From contig UQWT01000001.1 of assembly GCA_900544815.1 (NCBI GenBank), positions 18,274-82,273 on the forward strand: a stretch of 64,000 nt of DNA, in the 5' to 3' direction. The position numbers and the translations under genes are program-made. Shown piece after piece: positions 18,815 through 28,176 of this stretch. Source of the stretch: an uncultured Bacteroidales bacterium. Lineage in GTDB: Bacteria > Bacteroidota > Bacteroidia > Bacteroidales > UBA932. Under the pieces are notes generated by a model. That model was not told the origin of the DNA. It was given only the letters and a program-made list of their open reading frames with translations, and did no database searches. Each line of letters starts with the position of its first letter. Position 1 is the stretch's first letter.

Positions 18815-19771
18815 ATGGGCAAATACAGGTTCAACAGAGAGACTTTAAAGTTTGTTGAGGATAAAATAGGACTAAAGGGGTGGGCTAAAAGGATTCTCAA
18901 ATATTTTATTGTGAGTATCTTGCTGGCTCTGCTCTACTATTTTATCATATCTGTTGTCTATAGTACGGAGAGAGAGAGGGAGCTCTCAAGGGAGAACAAG
19001 ATGCTTGAGCAGGAGCTGACCAAGATGTCCGATAAATTGAAGATTCTTGAAAGCAGTGTGGAAAACCTTAGAAATAAGGACAAGGAGATATACAGGGATC
19101 TGTTTGATTCTGAGCCGTTGGATCTTGGTAATTCGTATGAGGACAACCAGTTTTTCTCGCAGATAGATACCACAGACAACGACAGGATTATTGAATTTAC
19201 GGCCGAGAGACTGCTTTTTTTGCAGAAAGAGGCTGATGCAATCAGCGGTAATTTTAGGGTTATCGACAGCACTTTTGCTTCAATGGGTGGCAAACAGCTG
19301 TTTATTCCCTCTATAGTTCCTATAAGAAATTTTAAGATTAACCAGACAGGAGCATCTGTCGGGAATAAGATTAATCCTTTCTTTAAAACAGTGGTAAAGC
19401 ATACCGGGATAGACCTTTTGGCAAATGCGGGGACAGAGGTGATTGCCCCGGCAAACGGAACGGTTGTCTCTACGAGCAGGGCCTCCAAAGGTACAGGCAA
19501 TACTGTTGTGATAAACCATGGGAACGGGTATGTTACAAAATATATGTATCTTGGCGATATACTTGTGAGACAGGGCCAAAGTGTAAAGTTAGGGGAGGCT
19601 ATTGCAAGGGTTGGAGTTACCGGAATGTCTTTTGGACCGCACCTGCATTATGAGGTGTTGAAGGATGGGGAAAATATGGATCCTGTATATTATTTTTATT
19701 CGAGCATGTCTCCAAAGATGAATATGGAGCTTATGATAAAGACGGCAAATACGGGCCAGTCGTTGGATTGA
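18815..19771 (+). CDS. M23 family peptidase-like protein, paralogue with altered active site
   Basis: 318 residues with the same layout as its upstream neighbour: N-terminal motif, membrane helix (~28-49), coiled coil (~50-92) and an M23 domain. H196-x3-D200 and H276-x-H278 are present, but the catalytic His of the YxHL motif is Tyr245 (KYMYLGD). Loss of that His usually weakens or abolishes hydrolysis, so this copy may serve as an activator or scaffold, as EnvC/NlpD-type LytM proteins do. The function is inferred only. Confidence 0.85.
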   Translation: MGKYRFNRETLKFVEDKIGLKGWAKRILKYFIVSILLALLYYFIISVVYSTERERELSRENKMLEQELTKMSDKLKILESSVENLRNKDKEIYRDLFDSEPLDLGNSYEDNQFFSQIDTTDNDRIIEFTAERLLFLQKEADAISGNFRVIDSTFASMGGKQLFIPSIVPIRNFKINQTGASVGNKINPFFKTVVKHTGIDLLANAGTEVIAPANGTVVSTSRASKGTGNTVVINHGNGYVTKYMYLGDILVRQGQSVKLGEAIARVGVTGMSFGPHLHYEVLKDGENMDPVYYFYSSMSPKMNMELMIKTANTGQSLD

Positions 19772-19798
19772 TTTAAAGGGACTTTTGACTTGCAGATT

Positions 19799-20140
19799 AT
19801 GAAGCACGATGAGATTAATAGTGGAAAGTTGTACTATACTATGGGTGAGGTTGCCGATAGTATAGGGGAGAGTCTCTCTTTGGTGCGCTTTTGGTCTGAC
19901 CGGTTTCCCGAACTTTTTAATCCAAAGAGAAATAAAAAAGGGAACAGACTTTTCTCTCCGCAGGAGTACAATACTTTTATGAGAATGCACAATTTGGTGA
20001 AGGTGAGAGGGATGAAATTGGATTCTGCGGCAATGTCAATAAAGAGGAGCGGTGATGTTAAAGACAGAAGGGCAGAGGCGTTGAGGCGATTGGTTGCAAT
20101 AAGGCAGATGTTGAAAAATATTGAAGATTCTTTGACTTAG
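19799..20140 (+). CDS. MerR family transcriptional regulator
   Basis: 113 residues from the ATG at 19799; a TTG lies 9 nt upstream in frame but ATG is preferred. The N-terminal winged helix is seen in YTMGEVADSIGESLSLVRFWSDRF and FSPQEYNTFMRMHNLVKVRGM, typical of the short MerR proteins of this phylum. No long C-terminal effector domain or metal-binding Cys is present. The target is unknown; it sits 27 nt after the M23 paralogue, so it may regulate envelope genes. Confidence 0.88.
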   Translation: MKHDEINSGKLYYTMGEVADSIGESLSLVRFWSDRFPELFNPKRNKKGNRLFSPQEYNTFMRMHNLVKVRGMKLDSAAMSIKRSGDVKDRRAEALRRLVAIRQMLKNIEDSLT

Positions 20141-20149
20141 ATTAATATA

Positions 20150-20917
20150 ATGGAATATACTTGTAAACAGATAGTTGAACCTTTAGAACTTATAGCTCCC
20201 AAAAACACTCAGGAGGGGTGGGATAACAGTGGTTTTTTGGTTGGAGATCCAAATTGTACAGCTACGGCTGCGGTTGTTGGGCTCGATTGTACTTTGGATC
20301 TTGTTGATGAGGCTATAGCGAAAGGGGCTAATTTGATTATAACGCATCACCCTCTTATTTTCAGAGGGGTAAAGAGTATCATACCAAACAATTTTGTCGG
20401 GAAGGTTATAACAAAACTTATAAAGAACGGGATAGTGCTGTATTCCGCACATACCAACTTGGATAAGGCGGAGAGTGGTGTGAGCAGGCTTATGGCACAG
20501 AGGCTGGGGCTTAATGATTGTACTGTCCTCTCGCGTGATGGGTTTGGGCTTGTTGGGGTGCTTGAAAAACCGGTTGAATCTAATGAATTTATTCTTGGAG
20601 TAAAGGATCTTTTTGGTGTAAAATCATTGAGGACAAGCAGACCTTTGGATACTCCTGTGAGCAGGGTGGCTGTGTGTGGAGGTGCCGGCAGGGATTTTAT
20701 CCCGGATGCGATTGAAGCGGGTGCTCAGGCATATATTACGGGAGATTTGGGATACCATAACTTTTACCCGGAGGATGGGTTTATGTTATTGGATATAGGA
20801 CATTATGAGAGCGAAGTTGACGTGGTAAATTTTATAAAAAACGTAGTTTCTGAAAATTTTGCTAACTTTGCGGTTTACGTAACTGAAAATAATAATAATC
20901 CAATATATTACTATTAA
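20150..20917 (+). CDS. NIF3/YbgI family dinuclear metal-binding protein
   Basis: 255 residues. The N-terminal NIF3 motif (LIAPKNTQEGWDNSGFLVGD) and the metal ligands H65-H66 (THHPLIF) and the late GHYESE (His and Glu) are present. The length fits the short form without the ~110-residue central insertion seen in many Firmicutes and Bacteroidota members. Proteins of this family are often labelled GTP cyclohydrolase I type 2, but their role is not settled. The next gene encodes a zinc-ribbon protein that is a frequent genomic neighbour of NIF3. Confidence 0.9.
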   Translation: MEYTCKQIVEPLELIAPKNTQEGWDNSGFLVGDPNCTATAAVVGLDCTLDLVDEAIAKGANLIITHHPLIFRGVKSIIPNNFVGKVITKLIKNGIVLYSAHTNLDKAESGVSRLMAQRLGLNDCTVLSRDGFGLVGVLEKPVESNEFILGVKDLFGVKSLRTSRPLDTPVSRVAVCGGAGRDFIPDAIEAGAQAYITGDLGYHNFYPEDGFMLLDIGHYESEVDVVNFIKNVVSENFANFAVYVTENNNNPIYYY

Positions 20918-20926
20918 AGCTGCATT

Positions 20927-21751
20927 ATGGCTACAGGTAAAAATACTAACACAGTTGTCACTCCGGATGGGGGCGAAACTTTTGCTTCGTTACAGATTGC
21001 CAAAAATTTGGATAACGAAGTGAGCATGGAGGTAAAGCTTAGAAATCTTTACAAACTTCAGCAGGTAGATTCCAAGATAGACAAGATTTATCTTTTGAGA
21101 GGCGAGCTTCCTTTAGAGGTTCAGGATTTAGAGGACGATATACAGGGGTTGCAGACCAGATGCATGAATCTTCAGAAGGAGATAAAGGATACTGAGGCAT
21201 TTATAACACAGAAGAAACATGATATAGTATCCGGGAAGGCACTTATAGAGAAGTATGAGTCTCAACGTGAGAATGTGAAAAATAACAGAGAGTTTGATTC
21301 TTTGACAAAAGAGATTGAGTTCCAGGGCCTTGAGGTTGAACTTTGCGAGAAGAAGATAAAGGATGGAACAAAGAGTCTTGCAGAGAAGAAACAGCTTCTT
21401 GCTCAGACCCAGCAGATTCTCAAAGGCAGAGAGGAGGATCTTGTAAACAAGAAGAATGAACTTGAGACAATTATAGAGGAGACCAAGAAGGAGGAGGAGG
21501 CTCTGCTTAAGAGGGAGGCAGAACTTTCTGAACAGATAGAACCAAGGTTGCTTAATGCATACAAGAAGGTAAGGAACAATGCCAGAAATAAGATGGCGGT
21601 TGTTACTGTAAAACGTGGTGCGTGCGGTGGTTGCTTTAATAAGATACCTCCTCAGAGACAGATGGATATTTCCCTCAGCAAGAAGATAATTGTTTGTGAG
21701 TATTGCGGAAGGATCTTGGTAAGCTCTGAATTTGAAAACGAGCAGGAGTAA
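20927..21751 (+). CDS. Coiled-coil protein with C4 zinc ribbon (CT398/HP0958-like)
   Basis: 274 residues. A long coiled coil (~45-215, rich in Glu/Lys/Leu) is followed by a C-terminal zinc ribbon with two Cys pairs (CGGC and CEYC about 20 residues apart). Related proteins in other bacteria bind RNA or act with the flagellar/type III machinery, but there are no flagellar genes here, so the role is open. The first ~30 residues are Thr/Asn-rich and less conserved. It lies 9 nt after the NIF3 gene; the pairing is conserved in many genomes. Confidence 0.88.
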   Translation: MATGKNTNTVVTPDGGETFASLQIAKNLDNEVSMEVKLRNLYKLQQVDSKIDKIYLLRGELPLEVQDLEDDIQGLQTRCMNLQKEIKDTEAFITQKKHDIVSGKALIEKYESQRENVKNNREFDSLTKEIEFQGLEVELCEKKIKDGTKSLAEKKQLLAQTQQILKGREEDLVNKKNELETIIEETKKEEEALLKREAELSEQIEPRLLNAYKKVRNNARNKMAVVTVKRGACGGCFNKIPPQRQMDISLSKKIIVCEYCGRILVSSEFENEQE

Positions 21752-21763
21752 TATATAGATTTT

Positions 21764-22975
21764 ATGCAAGAGAGACCTTATATTTTAAGGGATCTGTTCT
21801 TTAATCGTGTCGCACAAACATCTTCGGCACCGCTTGGGGTAAATATCAAGAGGGCCGAGGGTGTTTTTTTATATTCTGTTAACGATGACGGAACAGAAAA
21901 ACCCATAATGGATCTTATTTCGGGTGTGTCTGTAAGCAATGTTGGGCATTGCAACAGAGAGGTTGTTGATGCTATAAAGGCGCAGGCGGAAAAATATACC
22001 CATATAATGGTTTACGGGGAGATGATAGAGTCTCCTCAGGTACTTCATGCAGAGCTTCTTACATCTGTTCTACCAAAGGAACTCAACAATATCTACTATG
22101 TGAATTCGGGCAGTGAAGCAAACGAGGGGGCGCTCAAATTGGCAAAGAGGGTAACGGGAAGAGGTGAGATGATAAGTTTCAAGCATGCCTATCACGGGTC
22201 GTCGCATGGAGCTTTGAGCATGATGAGCGATGCCGCTTTCAAATCTGCTTTCCAGCCGCTTTTGCCTAATGTTAAGTATTTGGATTTCAATTCTATTGAA
22301 GGGCTGCGGGAGATAACTGAAAAAACGGCATGTGTCCTTATAGAGCCGGTGCAAGGTGAGGGAGGAGTGCAGGTTGCAACCAAGGAGTTTATGGCAGCGT
22401 TGCGTAACAGGTGTAGTGAAGTTGGTGCACTTCTTATCTTTGATGAGATACAGACAGGTTTTGGAAGGACTGGAAAGATGTTTGCTTTTGAACATTATAA
22501 TGTAGTTCCCGACATATTGACTATGGCCAAGGCTCTTGGCGGAGGGATGCCTTTGGGGGCATTTGCAGCACCAAAGGAGCTGATGAATGCATGGCAGAGT
22601 AATCCGCCGTTGGGGCATATCACCACATTCGGAGGCCATCCTGTTTCATGTGCAGCCGCATTGGCATCACTTAAAATACTGTTGCGGGAGAGATGGATAG
22701 ATGAGGTGAAGGAGAAGAACAGAATGTATGTTGAAGCTCTGTCTGCGCATCCAAGAGTCAAAGAGATACGCTCGTTGGGTCTGCTCATAGCAGTGGATCT
22801 TAAAGATGAGAGCGCTGCGCATGATATTTTGTATAGACTGTTAGAAGAGGGGGTGCTTACAGATTGGTTTCTGTTTCAGCCTACATCGTTTAGAATTGCA
22901 CCACCATTGTGCATAAGCTTTGATGAGGTAAAATTATCCATTGATTTAATAATTAAGGCATTAGATAAACTATAA
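21764..22975 (+). CDS. Class III (acetylornithine-type) aminotransferase
   Basis: 403 residues, PLP-dependent fold type I. GSEAN (116-120), the PLP-contacting DEIQTGFGR (227-235) and the Schiff-base Lys256 (MAKALGGG) are present. It belongs to the ornithine/acetylornithine/4-aminobutyrate group; the substrate cannot be told from sequence alone, and no other arginine genes are nearby. It starts 12 nt after the zinc-ribbon gene and closes the operon that begins with the M23 genes. Confidence 0.9.
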   Translation: MQERPYILRDLFFNRVAQTSSAPLGVNIKRAEGVFLYSVNDDGTEKPIMDLISGVSVSNVGHCNREVVDAIKAQAEKYTHIMVYGEMIESPQVLHAELLTSVLPKELNNIYYVNSGSEANEGALKLAKRVTGRGEMISFKHAYHGSSHGALSMMSDAAFKSAFQPLLPNVKYLDFNSIEGLREITEKTACVLIEPVQGEGGVQVATKEFMAALRNRCSEVGALLIFDEIQTGFGRTGKMFAFEHYNVVPDILTMAKALGGGMPLGAFAAPKELMNAWQSNPPLGHITTFGGHPVSCAAALASLKILLRERWIDEVKEKNRMYVEALSAHPRVKEIRSLGLLIAVDLKDESAAHDILYRLLEEGVLTDWFLFQPTSFRIAPPLCISFDEVKLSIDLIIKALDKL

Positions 22976-23035
22976 CAGATGCTGTGTCAATAACCGGTTG
23001 ATAATGCCGTTTATAAAAAAATAATAATTGTTGTT

Positions 23036-23043
23036 TAAGTTTG
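23036..23043 (+). promoter_or_regulatory. Putative dnaB promoter -7 box
   Basis: TAAGTTTG matches TAnnTTTG and lies 35 nt before the dnaB ATG in a 103-nt gap. No clear TTTG is found 19-21 nt upstream. Confidence 0.4.
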
Positions 23044-23078
23044 TCTACCTTAGCCTGCGGACAAATAAATATTAGTAT

Positions 23079-24590
23079 ATGGCAAAGACTGTATCTTCAA
23101 GAGGAAAAAAATCCTCGGACCCAATAAAAAACGTGGAGGCGGTAGGGCTTGAAAGCGGGAAAAAACCGCCCCAGGCTATAGACATTGAGGAGGCCGTTTT
23201 AGGAGCATTGCTTCTTGAACCTAATTCTGTTGCGGATGTGTTGGATATTCTTATTCCGGAGTGTTTCTACAAGGAGGCCAACAGAAAAATATTTAAGGCT
23301 ATAAGTGCCTTGGCATTACAACATGCTCCAATAGATATATTTACCGTTGCGCAGGAGCTTAAGAAGACAGATGATTTAGAAGAGATAGGCGGGCCGTATT
23401 ATCTGTCTCAGTTGAGCATGAAGATAGGAGCGGCCGCACATTTGGAGTATCACACAAAGGTGCTTGTCCAAAAATATATACAGAGAGAGCTTATATCCAT
23501 CTCTTACGAGGTTCAGAGAGACTCTTTCGATGACTCCATTCCTGTAGATGATCTGTTGGATTCCACGCAGCAGAAGATATTCAACTTGGCAGACAGGAAT
23601 ATGAAGAGGGAGACCCAGAGCGTTCAGGATGTATTGAGTGAGGCAATCACAGAACTTGAGAGTATTCAGGACAGGGAGGATGGTCTTAGCGGCGTGCCGA
23701 GCGGTTATACAGGAATAGACAGCATTACTTACGGATGGCAGCCATCTGATTTGATAATCATTGCAGCCAGACCGGCTATGGGTAAGACCGCTTTTGTGCT
23801 TACAATGGCCAGAAATATGACGGTAGACCATAAAGTACCGGTTGCTGTGTTTTCGTTGGAGATGTCCGCCGTTCAGCTTGTAAAACGATTGATGACAAGT
23901 GAAACTGGGCTCTCTTCAGATAAGATAAGAGGTGGAAAGAAGTTGGAGCCGTACGAATGGGAGCAACTTAATGTGAGATTGAATCAATTGTCCCAAGCTC
24001 CGTTGTATATAGATGATACACCCTCTTTGTCTATTTATGAGTTCAGATCAAAAGCCAGAAGGCTTGTTGCATCGGCCGGTGTTAAACTTATAATAATAGA
24101 CTATCTGCAGCTTATGGCAGGTCCACCGGAGCTTAAGGGGATGAGAGAGCAGGAGGTATCTGCAATATCGCGTTCCCTAAAATCTATTGCCAAAGAGCTG
24201 AATATCCCTATTATAGCACTGTCTCAGCTCAGCCGTGCCGTTGAGACCAGAGGCGGGGCGAAAAAACCGCAGTTGAGTGACCTTAGAGAGTCAGGTGCCA
24301 TAGAGCAGGATGCCGATATTGTTATGTTCATTCATAGACCGGATTATTACGGTATGGCGGAGGATCCGTCTCAGGTGGGGCTTACAGATATAATAATTGC
24401 AAAGCACAGAAACGGTGCAACAGCAGAGGTTCCTATGAGGTTCAGGGCTTCCGAAGTGCGTTTTGTGGATGAGAACGATAGAGCATTGGATATGAACTCG
24501 GCATTTGGCGGCGGTATGGAGGAGGTTGGATCTCAGATGAATATTGGGGGCAGTAATGACGAGTTTGCCGGAGGGGAGAGCTATTTTTAA
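23079..24590 (+). CDS. dnaB: Replicative DNA helicase DnaB
   Basis: 503 residues. The N-terminal primase-interacting domain (~30-130) is followed by the RecA-like ATPase: Walker A ARPAMGKT (230-237), Walker B region LIIIDYLQLM, and the late DLRESGAIEQDADIVMFIHR. It unwinds DNA at the replication fork as a hexamer. The C-terminal tail (~25 residues) is Gly/Ser-rich. No intein is present. The gene stands alone between two short gaps. Confidence 0.98.
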   Translation: MAKTVSSRGKKSSDPIKNVEAVGLESGKKPPQAIDIEEAVLGALLLEPNSVADVLDILIPECFYKEANRKIFKAISALALQHAPIDIFTVAQELKKTDDLEEIGGPYYLSQLSMKIGAAAHLEYHTKVLVQKYIQRELISISYEVQRDSFDDSIPVDDLLDSTQQKIFNLADRNMKRETQSVQDVLSEAITELESIQDREDGLSGVPSGYTGIDSITYGWQPSDLIIIAARPAMGKTAFVLTMARNMTVDHKVPVAVFSLEMSAVQLVKRLMTSETGLSSDKIRGGKKLEPYEWEQLNVRLNQLSQAPLYIDDTPSLSIYEFRSKARRLVASAGVKLIIIDYLQLMAGPPELKGMREQEVSAISRSLKSIAKELNIPIIALSQLSRAVETRGGAKKPQLSDLRESGAIEQDADIVMFIHRPDYYGMAEDPSQVGLTDIIIAKHRNGATAEVPMRFRASEVRFVDENDRALDMNSAFGGGMEEVGSQMNIGGSNDEFAGGESYF

Positions 24591-24613
24591 GATAAAAAAA
24601 AACTTTTTCTAAT

Positions 24614-25402
24614 ATGAGGAGTCTTTTTATATGCATTGTGTTTGTTCTGCAGGCTGCGATATCTGCGGCGCAGAGTGACAACCCTCCGTACAAGGTTGGG
24701 GAGAGTCTCACATATACTGTGAATTATAAATGGGGCGCAATTAATACAGATGTCGGTGAAGCTGTTACAAATCTGTCGTTCAGTGACGGTCACTACCATA
24801 GTGTTATAAAAGGAAGAACTTTCAAGTTCTATGATATCTTCTTTAAGGTAAGGGAACATTTTGAAAGCAAATTTACACAAACACCTGTAAAGCCTTATTA
24901 TTTCTATAGGAATACATACGAGGGTAAGTATCACATGCAGAATACATTTTATTTTAATCCACAAGATAATGTGATAAATGCCAAGATCCAGAAATATGAC
25001 AGGACTCCCAAAGATACCCTGTTAAAGGGGACAGGTGAGACATACGATCTTGTCTCCCTTTTCTATAGGGTAAGAAGCATAGATTTTAACACTGTTACAA
25101 TGAATGTGAAAATCCCTATCTCATTTGCCATAGACAGTGATGTATACAACCTCTATTTTATCTATCAGGGAAAAGAGGTTAAGAAAATTCAGAAACTTGG
25201 AACTTTCAATACTCTTAAGTTTGCAGTGAAGTTGGTTGCCGGCTCTGTTTTTACAGGTGAGGAGGAGATGACAATATGGGTAACGGATGACTTGAACAAA
25301 ATTCCATTGCTGTTTGAGGCACCTATATTGGTGGGTCGTGTACAGGGAAGACTCAGCTCGTACAAGAATGTAAAATACCCTTTATCAAGCAAAATCAAAT
25401 AG
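24614..25402 (+). CDS. DUF3108 domain exported protein
   Basis: 262 residues. A signal peptide is clear (MRSLFICIVFVLQAAISAAQ). The mature part matches DUF3108: the start KVGESLTYTVNYKWGAINTDVGEA and the C-terminal EEEMTIWVTDDLNKIPLLFEA are typical. The family is periplasmic or outer-membrane associated, and its function is unknown. The predicted fold is beta-rich. It follows dnaB by 23 nt. Confidence 0.85.
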   Translation: MRSLFICIVFVLQAAISAAQSDNPPYKVGESLTYTVNYKWGAINTDVGEAVTNLSFSDGHYHSVIKGRTFKFYDIFFKVREHFESKFTQTPVKPYYFYRNTYEGKYHMQNTFYFNPQDNVINAKIQKYDRTPKDTLLKGTGETYDLVSLFYRVRSIDFNTVTMNVKIPISFAIDSDVYNLYFIYQGKEVKKIQKLGTFNTLKFAVKLVAGSVFTGEEEMTIWVTDDLNKIPLLFEAPILVGRVQGRLSSYKNVKYPLSSKIK

Positions 25403-25434
25403 TTTTTTAGTAAGAAAATTATTACAAATATTAG

Positions 25435-25863
25435 ATGTCAGACACTTCTTTAAAGACTGTGAGACATGCCGGCGAAATTATTTCAATAACGCCGAAAGTT
25501 GTCTCTGTAAAAATTGAAACTTCATCTCTGTGCGCGGCTTGTCACGCGAAAGGTGCTTGTACAGCGGCAGATAAGGCCGATAAGATAATAGATGCGGTTA
25601 ATCTGTATAATTTAAAATTAAACGTTGGAGAGCATGTTACGGTAACAATGAAGAGGTCTATGGGGATGCGCGCGGTTGTTATTTCTTATGTTGTCCCGTT
25701 GTTTATCCTGTTATTTTTATTATTAACTTTGCATATGTTGCAATTGGGGGAACTTTGGGTGGGATTATCCTCTGTAGTTGGAGTGGGTTTGTACTACATG
25801 GGGCTGTTCCTGTTCAAGAAGAAGATTGCAAGCAACTTTGTCTTCATAATTGATAAACAATAA
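25435..25863 (+). CDS. rseC: RseC / SoxR-reducing system protein
   Basis: 142 residues. The N-terminal half is a small beta domain with a Cys cluster (LCAACHAKGACTAAD), followed by two membrane helices (~80-100 and ~105-128). RseC proteins are found next to Rnf/Rsx genes and help regulate or assemble the complex. The stop is 4 nt before rnfB, so it leads the Rnf operon. The Cys-x2-Cys-x5-Cys pattern may bind a metal or Fe-S cluster. Confidence 0.9.
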   Translation: MSDTSLKTVRHAGEIISITPKVVSVKIETSSLCAACHAKGACTAADKADKIIDAVNLYNLKLNVGEHVTVTMKRSMGMRAVVISYVVPLFILLFLLLTLHMLQLGELWVGLSSVVGVGLYYMGLFLFKKKIASNFVFIIDKQ

Positions 25864-25867
25864 TTAA

Positions 25868-26809
25868 ATGGGTACAACAATCATTATTACCGTGGTCAGC
25901 CTTACCATCATGGGGCTTGTTCTGGCGGTAGTGCTATATTTCGTAGCACAGAAATTCAAAGTTGAAGAAGATCCAAGAATCGACATTGTTGAGGCTATTA
26001 TGCCCGGGGCTAATTGCGGTGGATGCGGATATGCAGGATGCCGTGCATTTGCCGAGAATTGCGTAAAGTCCGGCAATATAGATTCTATGTACTGCCCTGT
26101 TGGCGGTAATGCCACCATGCAGAAAGTTGGAGCTGCTTTAGGATTTGAAGTTAAAGAGAAGGCGCCTATGGTTGCCGTTATAAGATGTAACGGAACGTGC
26201 GCCAACAGACCTCGCACAAACGATTATGATGGAGTTGCGTCGTGCGCTGTCAAAAACTCGCTTTATGCGGGCGATACAGGTTGTAAATATGGTTGCCTTG
26301 GATGCGGCGACTGTGTTGAGGCTTGTCAGTTTGGAGCTTTGTCCATGGATAGTGCTACCGGATTGCCTGTTGTTGATGAGGATAAATGTACATCTTGCGG
26401 GGCTTGCGTAAAAGCATGTCCAAGGTCTATCATAGAGCTTAGGAACAAAGGTCCTAAGAGCAGGCGCATATATGTTGATTGCGTTAACAAGGACAAGGGT
26501 GGTGTGGCAAGAAAGGCTTGTACTGCTGCTTGTATAGGATGTGGAAAATGCTTTAAAGTATGTCCTTTTGAAGCTATTACATTGGAGAATAATCTGGCAT
26601 ACATAGATTTTAACAAGTGTCGTATGTGTACCAAGTGTGTGGCTGAATGCCCTACAGGCGCCATTCATGCCGTAAATTTCCCGCCACGTCCTCCAAAACC
26701 GGCTGCCGCTCCGGCTACTGCCAAACCTGCTGCTCCTGCCACACCAAAGGCAGATGAGCCTAAGGAGGCTGTAAAGACAGAAGAAAACAAAGTTGCTAAC
26801 AATGCTTAA
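25868..26809 (+). CDS. rnfB: Rnf complex subunit B
   Basis: 313 residues. One N-terminal membrane helix (~7-28), then a four-Cys motif (NCGGCGYAGC with a later C) and four [4Fe-4S] ferredoxin motifs: CLGCGDCVEAC, CTSCGACVKAC, CIGCGKCFKVC and CRMCTKCVAEC. RnfB takes electrons from ferredoxin and passes them to the rest of the complex. The final ~45 residues are a Pro/Ala/Lys-rich tail without Cys, probably a linker. Confidence 0.97.
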   Translation: MGTTIIITVVSLTIMGLVLAVVLYFVAQKFKVEEDPRIDIVEAIMPGANCGGCGYAGCRAFAENCVKSGNIDSMYCPVGGNATMQKVGAALGFEVKEKAPMVAVIRCNGTCANRPRTNDYDGVASCAVKNSLYAGDTGCKYGCLGCGDCVEACQFGALSMDSATGLPVVDEDKCTSCGACVKACPRSIIELRNKGPKSRRIYVDCVNKDKGGVARKACTAACIGCGKCFKVCPFEAITLENNLAYIDFNKCRMCTKCVAECPTGAIHAVNFPPRPPKPAAAPATAKPAAPATPKADEPKEAVKTEENKVANNA

Positions 26810-26820
26810 AATATAGTAAA

Positions 26821-28152
26821 ATGAGGACATTTTCATTAGGAGGCGTTCATCCAAACGATAATAAGATATCAAAGGATGCCAAAATAGAGGATTTTCCAAT
26901 TCCTCAGATTGCTTATATCTCCATGTCCCAGCATCTTGGAGCACCTGCCGAACCTATTGTAGCTGCAGGTGACAAGGTTAAGGTGGGGCAGCTCATAGCA
27001 AATGCCAACGGCTTTATTTCCGCACCTGTCCACTCCTCTGTATCCGGTACGGTAAAAGGGATAGAGATGATAAAGGATCTTGCCGGAAATATGACAAAAG
27101 CAGTTGTTATAAATGTTGAGGGGGATGAATGGGTTGATACCATAGACAGAACACCCGATATCAAAAGGGAGATTGAACTCGATGCAAAGGCTATAATAGA
27201 CAGAATCAAGGAGTGTGGTGTGGTAGGCTTGGGTGGTGCAACCTTCCCAACCTGTGTTAAACTTTCACCTCCTCCGGGTAAAAAGGCCGAGTTCCTTATT
27301 ATAAACGGTGCGGAGTGCGAACCATATCTTACCTCAGACTACCGCGTTCTTGTAGAGATGCCTGAGCAGGTTCTTATTGGAGCAGCCATTATGATGAAAG
27401 CATTGGGGGTATCCAAAGGCTTTATAGGTATTGAAGAGAATAAGCCTGAGGCGATAAGGATAATGCAGGAGCATGCTGTAAAATATAATGGAATAGAGAT
27501 AGTTCCTTTAAAGAAGAAGTATCCGCAGGGCGGTGAAAAACAACTTATAGATGCAGTGGTTGGGAGACGAGTACCATCTATGGGGCTTCCTATAGATACC
27601 GGTGCTGTTGTCCAGAATGTTGGAACTGCTTTTGCTGTTTATGAGGCTGTACAGAAGAACAAACCTCTGTTTGAGGGTATACTAACTGTTACAGGACAGT
27701 GTTCTCCGGCCCAGAAGAACTATAAGCATAGAGTTGGAACCCCTATAAGCGCAATTATCGCCCAGGTTGGTGGTCTTCCCGATAATGCAGCAAAGGTCAT
27801 TAGCGGTGGTCCTATGATGGGTAAGGCTATTAGCAACTTGGATGCACCTACGCTTAAAGGTTCCTCATCTGTTCTCTTTTTGACAGAGGAGCAGACAAGG
27901 AGGAAACCGGAGAGCAACTGTATAAGGTGCGCTAAATGCGTTGCTGCTTGTCCAATGGGATTGGAACCTTATCTGTTGAATAAACTTGGTAAGGCCAAGA
28001 GATATGACGATCTTGAGGCACACAAGGTTTATGACTGCATTGAGTGCGGTTGCTGCCAGTTTACCTGTCCGGCAAATATTCCGCTACTTGATACAATACG
28101 ATATGCAAAAGGTACTGTGATGAAAATTATGCGTAGCAGGCCTAAAAAATAA
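26821..28152 (+). CDS. rnfC: Rnf complex subunit C
   Basis: 443 residues. An N-terminal barrel-sandwich-like region, an NADH/FMN-binding domain (GLGGATFPTCVKL, then NGAECEPYL), an SLBB segment and two [4Fe-4S] motifs near residues 366-378 (CIRCAKCVAAC) and 405-416 (CIECGCCQFTC). RnfC is the NAD+-interacting subunit. Gene order B-C-D-G-E-A is that of Bacteroidota and Clostridia. Confidence 0.97.
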   Translation: MRTFSLGGVHPNDNKISKDAKIEDFPIPQIAYISMSQHLGAPAEPIVAAGDKVKVGQLIANANGFISAPVHSSVSGTVKGIEMIKDLAGNMTKAVVINVEGDEWVDTIDRTPDIKREIELDAKAIIDRIKECGVVGLGGATFPTCVKLSPPPGKKAEFLIINGAECEPYLTSDYRVLVEMPEQVLIGAAIMMKALGVSKGFIGIEENKPEAIRIMQEHAVKYNGIEIVPLKKKYPQGGEKQLIDAVVGRRVPSMGLPIDTGAVVQNVGTAFAVYEAVQKNKPLFEGILTVTGQCSPAQKNYKHRVGTPISAIIAQVGGLPDNAAKVISGGPMMGKAISNLDAPTLKGSSSVLFLTEEQTRRKPESNCIRCAKCVAACPMGLEPYLLNKLGKAKRYDDLEAHKVYDCIECGCCQFTCPANIPLLDTIRYAKGTVMKIMRSRPKK

Positions 28153-28176
28153 ACTATAACATCAATACAATAAAGA

